Below are positions 39,153-47,102 of a DNA stretch of 64,000 nucleotides, piece after piece. The DNA is from Pseudomonadota bacterium. GTDB lineage: Bacteria; Pseudomonadota; Gammaproteobacteria; Steroidobacterales; Steroidobacteraceae. The stretch lies in the NCBI GenBank assembly GCA_963204835.1, contig CAUJHJ010000031.1, positions 1-64,000 of the forward strand, given 5' to 3'. Position 1 is the first letter of the stretch, and each line of letters opens with the position of its first letter. Position numbers and translations under genes: made by a program. Below the pieces are notes generated by a model. It ran no database searches. It saw only the letters and a list, made by a program, of their open reading frames with translations, and was not told where the DNA came from.

Positions 39153-40063
39153 GGCGGCACGTTGCCTTCCGCAGCGCGGGCCGCGATCGGCGCCGCGAGC
39201 GCAACCTGGCGCTCGCGCCAGATGATGTAGAGCCCGCTGCCGATCACGATCGCACCACCGGTCAGCACGCGCGGCGAGGGCAGCGCGCTCCAGACGACCC
39301 AGTCGATCACGATGCCCCAGAACAGCGCCGTGTACTCGAAGGGCGCGATCACCGACGCCGGCGCCGAGCGGAACGCTTCGATCAGGAGCATCTGCGCGAT
39401 CGCGCCAGCGAGCCCGATGCCGGCGATCTGCAGCCAGTGCCCGGCCTGCACCGCCTGCCAGCCGCCCGTCGCGAGCGCGAGCGCCCACGAAACGATGGCC
39501 ATCACGGAGATCGACCACAGCGCGACGCTCGCGGTCGAGTCGGTGCGCGTCAGCACGCGCAGCAGGATCGCGTTGCTCGCATAGGCGAACGCGGAGACCA
39601 GGGCGCCGATGGCGCCCCAGGTGACGAGGCTCGTGCCGGAGGGCTTCAGCATCGTCAGCGCACCGACGAGCCCGACGCCGATCGCGAGCCAGCGCCGCCA
39701 GCCGACGTCCTCGCCCAACAGCAGCGCCGCAAGCGCGGTCACCATCAGCGGCGCGGACAGGAAGATCGCATAGGCGTCCGCAAGCGTCAGCTCGCGTACC
39801 GCGTAGACGAAGCCGAGCATGATCACCACCATGATGAGCCCGCGCAGCAGGTGCATGCCCGGCCGCTCGGCCAGCAGCTGCGTCGCCCGGCCGGTCAACA
39901 GGAAGGGCAACGAGATGAAGGGCAGCGACGCGAAGCCGCGCAGCGCACTCACCTGCATCGGTGAATAGTGCGCGGCGAGGAATTTCAGCAGGGCGTCCAT
40001 CGACGCGAATACGGCCACCGCGCAGAGCATGAGCGCGATGCCGCGGAGGTTGCGCGGGGGCAT
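39149..40063 (-). CDS. DMT/EamA family transporter
   Basis: A 304-residue membrane protein with ten helices in two EamA repeats (GIALMLCAVAVFASMDALLKF near the N-terminus; GAIGALVSAFAYASNAILLRVL near 160). It is of the RhaT/YdcZ-like exporter type. The start at ATG 40063 is chosen over a longer Arg/Ala-rich extension. It is the first gene of a two-gene unit with the P1 peptidase (ATGA overlap) and may export amino acids released by it. Confidence 0.9.
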   Translation of the reverse strand: MPPRNLRGIALMLCAVAVFASMDALLKFLAAHYSPMQVSALRGFASLPFISLPFLLTGRATQLLAERPGMHLLRGLIMVVIMLGFVYAVRELTLADAYAIFLSAPLMVTALAALLLGEDVGWRRWLAIGVGLVGALTMLKPSGTSLVTWGAIGALVSAFAYASNAILLRVLTRTDSTASVALWSISVMAIVSWALALATGGWQAVQAGHWLQIAGIGLAGAIAQMLLIEAFRSAPASVIAPFEYTALFWGIVIDWVVWSALPSPRVLTGGAIVIGSGLYIIWRERQVALAAPIAARAAEGNVPP

Positions 40064-40130
40064 GCGGGGAGGATAGCGCGCCGCGGCCGGCGGCGCCCGC
40101 CGGGCCGCCACCGCTCGCGCCGTGGTCCCG

Positions 40131-42974
40131 TCAGAACTTGACGCTGACCCCCGCCATCATGCTCCAGGAGTAGAACTCGTTCTCCGCCAGCCGCGCACGG
40201 GTGCCGCTGACATAGCGCAGCGGCTCGTTGGTGATGTTGTTCACCTGGAAGAACGCGCCGACCTGCTTCGTGAAGTCGTAGCTGGCCTTGAAGTCGAGCT
40301 GGCCGTGGCGGTCGATGTAGAGGTCTTCCGCGACTGCGTCGCCGAGCGCATACAGGTACTCGCTGCGGTAGGCGTAGCCGAGGCGCAGCTCGAGTCCGGC
40401 CATCTCGTAGAAGAGGGCGGCATTGGCAACATGCTCGGATTGCATGAAGAACGGCACCTTGGCGCTGCGGCCCGGTGCATCCGCCTCGCTGTCGGTCCAC
40501 GTGTAACCCACCGACACACCAAGTCCGCGCAGGAAGCCGGGCAGCATGCTGAACTGCTGCTGGTAGCTGAACTCAATTCCGAAGATGTTGCCATTACTCG
40601 CGTTCTGCGCCTGCTCGGTCTCGAGCTCGGAGTAGAAGCGTCCCTCGAACGTCACGTCCTCGAGGGTCTGCAGGCGCGTGAAGATCGGATGGTCGATGTC
40701 CTTGTAGAACAGCCCGCCCGAGAGGATGCCGGTCGGCCGCAGGTACCACTCCAGCGCGAGGTCGTAGTTTGCCGATTCCAGCGCGTCGAGTTCGGGATTG
40801 CCCATCTCGATCGCGCCCTCGAACACGTCCGGATCGTCTTCCTCGATCTCGAAGATGCGAAACGGCACGTTCTGCTCGTAGGACGGGCGGCCGATGGTGT
40901 TGGTCCACGCCGCACGCGCGATCAGATCGTCGCGGATCGACCAGGTCATCTGCAGGCCCGGCAGCCAGTTGGTGTAGTTCTTGGTGCCGGTGACCTGCGG
41001 CGGCGGGTCCTGCGCATCGCCGTCGACGATCTGGACGTCGTACGCGCTGAAGTCCGTTTCGGTGCGTTCGACGCGCACTCCGCCGACGAAGGTGGCGTTG
41101 CCGACATCGAGCGACGCCATCAGGTAGCCGGCCGTCACGTCTTCCTTCACCGAGTAGTCGACGCCGTAGGACTCGATGACGGTGTCCTCGGCGCTCACCT
41201 CGAAGTCGCCCGCGTTGTCGCGGAAGAACCGCTCGGCCAGGCGGTAGTCCGGGTAGGGGCCGAACGTGTAGTACGGCCGCACGTCACGGTAGAAGCTCCG
41301 GTTGCCGGCGGCCGCGACCTGGGACAGCAGGAAATCGTCGTCGCCGTCGAAGCCGTCGTACACGATCATGTCCTGGTCGGAGCTGTTGCGGCGGCTGATG
41401 TACTTGGCGCCGCCCTTGATGAAGCCGTCGTGCCCGTCGCCCCATTCGATGTCGCGGCGCAGGTCGATCTGGCCGACCTTGAGCTTCTCCTCGATCAACT
41501 GGTGGCCGCGCTTGGCTTCGTCGAACTCGTAGAGGCTGGCGTCATAGAAGTCCGCGGGCGCATCGACATGCCAGTAGTAGTCCGAGATGTCGTAGGTCAT
41601 CGGGAACACGTCGTCGGCTTCGAACACGTAGTCGTTGTCGTACGGCGTGTCCTGCTCGGTCTTGCCGTAGGTGGCGGCCAGCGCGAGCGTCCAGCGGCCG
41701 ATCTCGAACTCGCCGCCTATCGTCGAGGAAAGGATCTTCTGGATCTCGAAGCGCTCCGAGTTCTCGCGCTTGCCTTCGCCCTCGGTGAACAGCCCCGAGG
41801 TCGGTGTCACGTTCTCGAGGTCGCCGTTGCGGTAGTCGTAGGTGACCTCCGGCTGCAGCTCGGTGTCCTCGTAGCGGTTGACGATGTTGCGCCAGTGGAG
41901 CCTGGTCGTGTCGTTGGGGCGGAATTCGAAGTTTGCGACGAATCCCTTGCGCACCCGGCGGATCAGGTAGTCGCGGATATTCTGCTCGTCGGGAATGAGG
42001 TACGGGTAGTCCCCGCCGTCGTCCGTCCAGGGATCGCCACCCTGCACGTTCTCTGAGTTGAACTTGCGGTCGGAATAGCTGGCGGACAGCACCACGCCGA
42101 GCCGGTCGTCGGCAAATACGCCGCTCCACGCCGCGCTCGCGCCCCACGGGTGCTGCTCGCCGAGGTCCGAATAGCCGTAATCGGCGGTCGCCGAGAACGA
42201 ACGGCCGTCCGGGTCGTCGAACGCGCTCGGCGTGACGAGATTCACGGTGCCGCCGATTGCATTGCCGTCGAGATCCGGCGTCACGGACTTGATGACTTCG
42301 AGCTTCGAGAGGATGTTCGCCGGTATCGTGTCCATCGCGACGCGGCGAGTGTCGCCCTCGGGCGAACCGATCGTCTGGCCATCGATCGTGACATTGCTGA
42401 GCGCCGCGTCGATGCCGCGGATCGTCACGTAGCGGCCCTCGCCCTGGTCGGTCGTGACCGCCACCCCGGTGACCCGCGCAAGCGTGTCGCCGGCATTCTG
42501 GTCGGGCAGCTTGCCGGCATCGTCAGCCGTGATCGACTCCTTGATGACCTTTGCCGACTTCTTGTCCTGCAGCGCCGTCGCCTGCGCCAGGCGGTAGCCA
42601 GTGACCGTCACCTCCTCGATGCCGGTGCCCACCGCGACCCCGGCCAGGGCGATGGGCAGGGACGAGGCGCCGCTCGCCTGCACGGCGACCTTGCCCGATG
42701 CGTCGCCGAAGCCGACATACTCGGCCACGACCGTGTAGTCACCCGCCGGCAAGTCGCTGAAGCGATAGTCTCCGGAGCGATCCGCCCGGGTGGCACGGTT
42801 CAGCTCGGGGATTCGTACGGTGGCGTTTGGCAACGCACGGCCCGTGGCTGCGTCGGTGATGCGCCCCGCGACTTCGCCCGCCAGTGCGCGACCTGCGACG
42901 GCCGCCAGCAGCGCGGCGGCGACCGCGGCAAGCAGGGGTGGGAAGCGGTGTCTGGTGAATTCATGTACTGGCAC
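40131..42974 (-). CDS. Large TonB-dependent receptor, proposed inositol-phosphate uptake
   Basis: A 947-residue outer-membrane receptor. Signal peptide (about 1-31), carboxypeptidase-regulatory-like domain (about 33-110, AGRITDAATGRALPNATVRIP), plug (about 140-260; DTLARVTGVAVTTDQGEGRYVTIRGI, LEVIKSVTPDLDGNAIGGTVNL) and a long barrel ending MMAGVSVKF. This is the Caulobacter/Xanthomonas carbohydrate-receptor type. A GTG at 42974 with GAGGGG eight bases before it is preferred over ATGs at 43013 and 43124, because it puts the signal peptide at the N-terminus and leaves the operator in the leader. It is divergent from the RpiR/inositol genes and shares their operators, so its ligand is probably phytate or an inositol phosphate. 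Confidence 0.92.
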   Translation of the reverse strand: MPVHEFTRHRFPPLLAAVAAALLAAVAGRALAGEVAGRITDAATGRALPNATVRIPELNRATRADRSGDYRFSDLPAGDYTVVAEYVGFGDASGKVAVQASGASSLPIALAGVAVGTGIEEVTVTGYRLAQATALQDKKSAKVIKESITADDAGKLPDQNAGDTLARVTGVAVTTDQGEGRYVTIRGIDAALSNVTIDGQTIGSPEGDTRRVAMDTIPANILSKLEVIKSVTPDLDGNAIGGTVNLVTPSAFDDPDGRSFSATADYGYSDLGEQHPWGASAAWSGVFADDRLGVVLSASYSDRKFNSENVQGGDPWTDDGGDYPYLIPDEQNIRDYLIRRVRKGFVANFEFRPNDTTRLHWRNIVNRYEDTELQPEVTYDYRNGDLENVTPTSGLFTEGEGKRENSERFEIQKILSSTIGGEFEIGRWTLALAATYGKTEQDTPYDNDYVFEADDVFPMTYDISDYYWHVDAPADFYDASLYEFDEAKRGHQLIEEKLKVGQIDLRRDIEWGDGHDGFIKGGAKYISRRNSSDQDMIVYDGFDGDDDFLLSQVAAAGNRSFYRDVRPYYTFGPYPDYRLAERFFRDNAGDFEVSAEDTVIESYGVDYSVKEDVTAGYLMASLDVGNATFVGGVRVERTETDFSAYDVQIVDGDAQDPPPQVTGTKNYTNWLPGLQMTWSIRDDLIARAAWTNTIGRPSYEQNVPFRIFEIEEDDPDVFEGAIEMGNPELDALESANYDLALEWYLRPTGILSGGLFYKDIDHPIFTRLQTLEDVTFEGRFYSELETEQAQNASNGNIFGIEFSYQQQFSMLPGFLRGLGVSVGYTWTDSEADAPGRSAKVPFFMQSEHVANAALFYEMAGLELRLGYAYRSEYLYALGDAVAEDLYIDRHGQLDFKASYDFTKQVGAFFQVNNITNEPLRYVSGTRARLAENEFYSWSMMAGVSVKF

Positions 42975-42996
42975 GGCCGTGACCCCTCGCAATCCA

Positions 42997-43012
42997 TGGA
43001 ATTGGAGTTCCA
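42997..43012. promoter_or_regulatory. IolR-type operator, site 1
   Basis: TGGAA-TTGGAG-TTCCA is a perfect GGAA-N6-TTCC palindrome, the element described for RpiR-type IolR of rhizobia. It lies just downstream of the predicted receptor promoter, over the expected transcription start, where a bound repressor would block the polymerase. Confidence 0.7.
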
Positions 43013-43022
43013 TTTTCGCCCA

Positions 43023-43052
43023 AGTATAGAACAAGAATTTTGCAGAAGGCAA
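43023..43052 (-). promoter_or_regulatory. Candidate promoter of the TonB receptor gene
   Basis: On the minus strand TTGCCT (43052-43047), 18 bases, TATACT (43028-43023). The -10 matches five of six consensus bases. It is framed by operator site 1 downstream and operator site 2 upstream, which fits repression by the adjacent RpiR-type regulator. Confidence 0.5.
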
Positions 43053-43056
43053 CCAG

Positions 43057-43072
43057 TGGAATAACCATTCTA
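43057..43072. promoter_or_regulatory. IolR-type operator, site 2
   Basis: TGGAA-TAACCA-TTCTA has one mismatch to TGGAA-N6-TTCCA. It sits just upstream of the receptor's -35. It is the start of a 25-bp stretch (43057-43081) repeated in direct orientation at 43138-43162 with 20 identical positions, so the two probably arose by duplication. Confidence 0.6.
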
Positions 43073-43157
43073 CAATTGGATCGCAACGAGGTGCATGAAA
43101 GCAAGGCTTGGCGCCCGACTGCATGGCGCGATGCGCCTGAAATATCCATTCGACAGT

Positions 43158-43173
43158 TGGAATTTTTTTTACA
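43158..43173. promoter_or_regulatory. IolR-type operator, site 3
   Basis: TGGAA-TTTTTT-TTACA has one mismatch to the consensus and lies 65 bases before the regulator gene. A weaker half (TGAAA-TATCCA-TTCGA, 43138-43153) is directly beside it. A TTGGAA (43157-43162) could be a -35 for the regulator gene, so the site would allow autoregulation. Confidence 0.5.
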
Positions 43174-43237
43174 CTCTGGCTAAATCTTTATTGCGCCCGG
43201 GTCGCGATCGCGCATTTCCCCGGTACGGATAAGCCAC

Positions 43238-44089
43238 ATGGTCCATGCCAAAGACGTCGAGAAGCTGCGCAGCGAAATCGTACGGCGCTATGACCGGCTG
43301 AGCCCGCGACTCAAGCAGGTGGCCCAGTTCGTGCTCGATCACCCGAATGACATGGGCCTGCAGACCCTCGCGGTCATCGCGGAGCGCTGCAAGGTGCAGC
43401 CGTCCACCGTGGTGCGCTTCGCAAAGGCCATGGGCTACGAGGGCGCGAGCGACATGCAGAAGCTCTTCCGCGACGAATTGCTCGCGTTCGCGCCGAGCCC
43501 AAGCTATGCGGATCGCATCCGGCAGTTCAGCGAGCGCGCAGGCGAAGTCGACGTGCTCTCGCCGCACGACCTGATGCAGGAATTCGCCGACAGCAACATC
43601 ATCGCGCTCGAGCACCTGAAGGAGTCGATCCGGCGCGCCGACCTCGAGAAGGCGGTGAGCCTCATCCGCAGCGCACCGGCGGTCTACATCATCGGCCTGC
43701 GGCGCTCGTTCCCGGTGGCATCCTACCTCGCCTATGCGCTTCGCCACGTCGACGACAAGCGCACCTACCTGCTCGACGGCGTGGCGGGCATGCTGGCCGA
43801 ACAGAGCAGCATGGTGCGGGCGAAGGACTTGCTCATCGCCATCAGTTTCCGGCCGTACGCGCAGGAGACGGCGGAAATCACCGAGCAAGCACGGGCGCGC
43901 GGCGCCCGCGTCCTCGCGCTCAGCGACACGCGGCTGTCGCCCGTCGCGCGCGAGGCCGACGTGGTGTTCGAGACCAAGGACGCCGAGGTGCGCCAGTTCC
44001 GTTCGTTGACGGCATCCCTGTGCCTCGCACAGACGCTCGTCATCAGCTATGCGTTCCAGGTGGAGCGTGGGAGCCACAAGGACAAATGA
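43238..44089 (+). CDS. iolR: MurR/RpiR family regulator, IolR-like
   Basis: A 283-residue regulator. The N-terminal RpiR helix-turn-helix (about 10-85; LSPRLKQVAQFVLDHPNDMGLQTLAVIAERCKVQPSTVVRFAKAMGYEG) binds DNA, and the C-terminal SIS domain (about 130-270; VYIIGLRRSFPVASYLAY, LLIAISFRPYAQET) senses phosphosugars. It is first in the inositol operon and overlaps iolG by ATGA. It has the right family and position for an IolR-type repressor that responds to an inositol-pathway phosphate (5-dehydro-2-deoxygluconate-6-P in the rhizobial case), and GGAA-N6-TTCC elements flank it. Gene symbol assigned by context. Confidence 0.88.
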   Translation: MVHAKDVEKLRSEIVRRYDRLSPRLKQVAQFVLDHPNDMGLQTLAVIAERCKVQPSTVVRFAKAMGYEGASDMQKLFRDELLAFAPSPSYADRIRQFSERAGEVDVLSPHDLMQEFADSNIIALEHLKESIRRADLEKAVSLIRSAPAVYIIGLRRSFPVASYLAYALRHVDDKRTYLLDGVAGMLAEQSSMVRAKDLLIAISFRPYAQETAEITEQARARGARVLALSDTRLSPVAREADVVFETKDAEVRQFRSLTASLCLAQTLVISYAFQVERGSHKDK

Positions 44090-45081
44090 ACGTGAAGCAC
44101 GGGTTCGCGCTGTTCGGCGCCGGTCGCATCGGGCAGATCCACGCGCGCAACCTTGCCGCGCATGCGGACGCTCGCCTGTTGCATGTCGTCGATGTCGCCG
44201 CCGACGCCGCAGGGCAGCTCGCGGCAACCTGCGGCGCGCGGGTAAGTGACACGGCGGCGGCGCTTGCGGACCCCGCGGTGCACGCGATCCTGGTCGCGAG
44301 TTCCACCGACACGCACGCCGCGCTGATCCGGGCAGGCGCACAGGCCGGCAAGGCGATCTTCTGCGAGAAGCCGCTCGACCTCGACATCGCCGGCGCGCAG
44401 GCGAGCCTTGCGGTCGTGGCACAGGCGGGCGTGCTGCTTGCCCTCGGCTTCAACCGTCGCTTCGACCCCGCCTTTCGCCGCCTGTACCGCGAGATCGCTG
44501 CCGGCCGGGCCGGCAAGGTCGAGGTCATCAGCATCACGAGCCGCGACCCCACGCCGCCACCGCCGGCTTACGTGGCCCGCTCGGGCGGCCTGTTCCGCGA
44601 CATGATGATCCATGACCTCGACATGGCGCGCTGGCTGCTCGCCGAGGAGCCTGCCACCGTGTTTGCCCGCGGCAGCGCGCTCATCGATCCGGCCATCGGC
44701 GACGCCGGCGACGTGGACACCGCGGTGGTCGTGCTCGAGACGGCGAGCGGCCGGCTCTGCCAGATCACGAACAGCCGCCGCTGCGCGTACGGCTACGACC
44801 AGCGCATCGAGGTATTTGGCGCGAAGGGGCTGCTGCGCGCCGACAACGTCCCCGCCACCACGGTCGAGTCCGCCGGCGCGGAAGGGTTCACGCGCGAGCC
44901 CGCCCTGCCATTCTTCCTCGAGCGCTATGCGGCGGCCTATCGTAACGAACTCGACGAGTTCCTGAAGGCGCTGCGGGGCGCACCTGCCCAGCTCGCCAGT
45001 GGCGAAGATGGCCGGCGCGCCTTGCTGCTCGCCAACGCAGCGCAGGAATCGCTCGACTCGGGGGTGCCGATACGCCTCTAG
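44086..45081 (+). CDS. iolG: Inositol 2-dehydrogenase
   Basis: A 331-residue Gfo/Idh/MocA oxidoreductase. The NAD motif GAGRIGQIHARNLAAH is at the N-terminus, the conserved EKP in IFCEKPLDLD (about 92-101), then GFNRRFDPAF and SGGLFRDMMIHDLDMARWL (about 165-183). The last carries the catalytic Asp/His and is the classic IolG signature. It oxidises myo-inositol to scyllo-inosose, the first step of inositol catabolism. It is translationally coupled to the RpiR gene (ATGA). An 87-bp gap with a promoter and operator separates it from the next inositol genes. Confidence 0.93.
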   Translation: MNVKHGFALFGAGRIGQIHARNLAAHADARLLHVVDVAADAAGQLAATCGARVSDTAAALADPAVHAILVASSTDTHAALIRAGAQAGKAIFCEKPLDLDIAGAQASLAVVAQAGVLLALGFNRRFDPAFRRLYREIAAGRAGKVEVISITSRDPTPPPPAYVARSGGLFRDMMIHDLDMARWLLAEEPATVFARGSALIDPAIGDAGDVDTAVVVLETASGRLCQITNSRRCAYGYDQRIEVFGAKGLLRADNVPATTVESAGAEGFTREPALPFFLERYAAAYRNELDEFLKALRGAPAQLASGEDGRRALLLANAAQESLDSGVPIRL

Positions 45082-45107
45082 AACGTTTTTTTCAGTACCT
45101 ACCTGTC

Positions 45108-45136
45108 TTGAAATACTGATTCCATTTCGTTATCGT
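45108..45136 (+). promoter_or_regulatory. Candidate promoter with embedded IolR-type operator (site 4)
   Basis: TTGAAA (45108-45113), 17 bases, TATCGT (45131-45136) forms a plausible sigma-70 promoter for the six-gene block that follows. TGAAA-TACTGA-TTCCA (45109-45124) has one mismatch to TGGAA-N6-TTCCA and overlaps the -35 and spacer, an ideal repressor position. Confidence 0.5.
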
Positions 45137-45168
45137 CCTTTCTCCATCGGCGACGGCTCCCGGCACGC

Positions 45169-46293
45169 ATGTCCCGCCTCAGGTTCGGATTGATCGGCAC
45201 CGGCTTCATCGGCCGCACCCACGCCATCGCGCTCAACGCGTCGGGCGCGGTGTTCGGGGAGCGCTTCGCGCCCGTGTGCGAGATGCTGGCCGACCACACC
45301 GAAGAGGCCGCGCGGCGCGGCGCAACGGCACTCGGCTTCGCCCGCGGAACGGGCGACTGGCGCGAGCTCGTCGCCGATCCCGCGGTCGATGTGGTCGACA
45401 TCTGCACGCCGAACTACCTGCACCGCGAAATGGCACTCGCGGCGATCGCGGCCGGCAAGCACGTCTACTGCGAGAAGCCGCTGGCCAATACGGCGCAGGA
45501 GGCGGCGGCCATTGCCGCGGCGGCCGATGCGGCCGGCGTGCGCCACATGGTCGGCTTCAACTACATCTGCAATCCGCTGCTGCACCTCGCGCGCGAGATG
45601 ATCGCCTCCGGCGAGCTAGGCGAGGTATACGCGTTTCGCGGCAGCTACCTGGAAGACTACATGAGCGACCCCGCATCGCCATGGAGCTGGCGTTGCGACC
45701 GCTCGCTCGCCGGCAGCGGCGCACTCGCGGACCTTGGCTCGCACCTCATTAACCTCGCGCACTTCCTGCTCGGCGGCATCGCGCGTGCGCAGGGCAGCCT
45801 GCAGACGGTGCATGCGCAGCGGCGCGACCCCGCCAGCGGCGCGGCCCGCGCGGTCGAGAACGAGGACATCGCACGCGCGCTCATCGAGTTCGCGAGCGGC
45901 ATCCCGGGCACTTTCGAGATCAGCCGCGTCGCGACCGGCCGCAAGTGCGGCCTCGACTTCACGGTCTTCGGCACGCGCGGGGCGCTCGAGTTCGGGCAGG
46001 AACGCATGAACGAGCTGCGTTGGTACGAGGCTGCGGCCCGCGCCGGCCGTGAAGGCTTTCGCACGATCCTTGCGGGCCCCATTCATCCCGACTATCGCGC
46101 GTTCTGCCCCGCTCCCGGCCATGGGCTCGGCTACAACGACCTGAAGACTATCGAAGTCCGCAACGTGGTCCGCACGATCACGTCGGGCGCGGCCGGCTGG
46201 CCGGATTTCCACGAAGGCGCGCGCGTGCAGCGCGTGATGGAGTCGATCGAACGTTCGCATGCGGAGCGCGCATGGACGGAGGTTGCGCCGTGA
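45169..46293 (+). CDS. Gfo/Idh/MocA oxidoreductase, probable second inositol dehydrogenase
   Basis: A 374-residue NAD(P)-dependent dehydrogenase. It has GLIGTGFIGRTHAIALN at the N-terminus, EKP in HVYCEKPLANT (about 101-111), GFNYICNPLLHLAREMI, and the catalytic region GSGALADLGSHLINLAHFLLGG (about 183-204). It is longer than IolG and resembles IolX/IolY/IolW-type scyllo-inositol or inosose dehydrogenases. These allow use of other inositol stereoisomers, which would arise from non-myo phytate forms. It opens the iolB-iolCJ-iolD-iolE run and overlaps iolB by GTGA. Confidence 0.85.
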   Translation: MSRLRFGLIGTGFIGRTHAIALNASGAVFGERFAPVCEMLADHTEEAARRGATALGFARGTGDWRELVADPAVDVVDICTPNYLHREMALAAIAAGKHVYCEKPLANTAQEAAAIAAAADAAGVRHMVGFNYICNPLLHLAREMIASGELGEVYAFRGSYLEDYMSDPASPWSWRCDRSLAGSGALADLGSHLINLAHFLLGGIARAQGSLQTVHAQRRDPASGAARAVENEDIARALIEFASGIPGTFEISRVATGRKCGLDFTVFGTRGALEFGQERMNELRWYEAAARAGREGFRTILAGPIHPDYRAFCPAPGHGLGYNDLKTIEVRNVVRTITSGAAGWPDFHEGARVQRVMESIERSHAERAWTEVAP

Positions 46294-47102
46294 GCCACAT
46301 CGCAACGCATCGGCAGGGCTTCGCCGCGGGATACACGGCCGTCACCCGCGCGGCCGACGCAGTCAACTTCACCGGCATCGGCTTCGGCGTCCTGCGGCTC
46401 GCGGCCGGCGAGACCTGGCGTGGTTGCATCGAACGCGAGACGGCCTGGCTCCTGATGTCGGGCGCCGCGCGCGTGAAGGCCGGCGACCTCGAGGCCGCGC
46501 TTGCGCGCACTTCGCTGTTCGACGAGTCGGCGAGCTGCCTGCACGCGGCGGCCGGCACGCTCGTCGAGTTGCATGCGTCAGTCGCGACCGAGCTCACTGT
46601 GTACGACTGCCTGAACATGCGCGGCTTCGCGCCCCGGATATTCCGCCCCGCCGACGTGCCGAACGAACCGCGCGGCAAGGGCCAGGTGCGCGACCGCAGC
46701 CTGCGCTACGTGCGCACCATCTTCGACGCGGGCAACTCGCCGCCCGAGGCCGGGCTCGTGCTCGGAGAAGTGGTGACTTTCCCGGGTGGCTGGTCGAGCT
46801 ATCCACCGCACCATCATCCACAGCCGGAGATCTACCACTACCGCTTCACCGCACCGCAGGGCTACGGCCACGCCGAACTCGGCGAAGCGGTCGTAAAGGT
46901 GCGCGAGTTCGACACGGTGTGCATCCCCGCAGGGCACGATCACGCCCAGTGTGCCGCGCCCGGCTACGGCATGTACTACTCGTGGGTCATTCGTCACCTG
47001 CCTGGCGCGCCCTACACGGCGCCCAGCTTCACGCCGGAGCATGCCTGGACGATGTCCAGGGACGCGCGGTTCTGGTGGCCCGCCGAGGGCGGTCATGACT
47101 GA
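46290..47102 (+). CDS. iolB: 5-deoxy-glucuronate isomerase
   Basis: A 270-residue bicupin of the IolB family. Conserved parts are FGVLRLAAGETW, the metal-binding PPHHHPQPEIYHYRF (three His and a Glu) and CIPAGHDHAQCAAPGYGMYYSWVIR. It isomerises 5-deoxy-D-glucuronate to 5-dehydro-2-deoxy-D-gluconate. GTG 46290, overlapping the previous stop with GGAGG eight bases before it, is preferred over an ATG at 46272 inside the upstream gene. It overlaps iolCJ by eight bases. Confidence 0.94.
   Translation: MSHIATHRQGFAAGYTAVTRAADAVNFTGIGFGVLRLAAGETWRGCIERETAWLLMSGAARVKAGDLEAALARTSLFDESASCLHAAAGTLVELHASVATELTVYDCLNMRGFAPRIFRPADVPNEPRGKGQVRDRSLRYVRTIFDAGNSPPEAGLVLGEVVTFPGGWSSYPPHHHPQPEIYHYRFTAPQGYGHAELGEAVVKVREFDTVCIPAGHDHAQCAAPGYGMYYSWVIRHLPGAPYTAPSFTPEHAWTMSRDARFWWPAEGGHD

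Noticed and set aside
40122-42056. 644-codon plus-strand ORF
   Set aside because: Antisense to the large TonB receptor; no start signal and no recognisable domains.
43163-43170. Run of eight T as an intrinsic terminator
   Set aside because: No GC-rich hairpin precedes it and it lies in a promoter/operator region between divergent genes.
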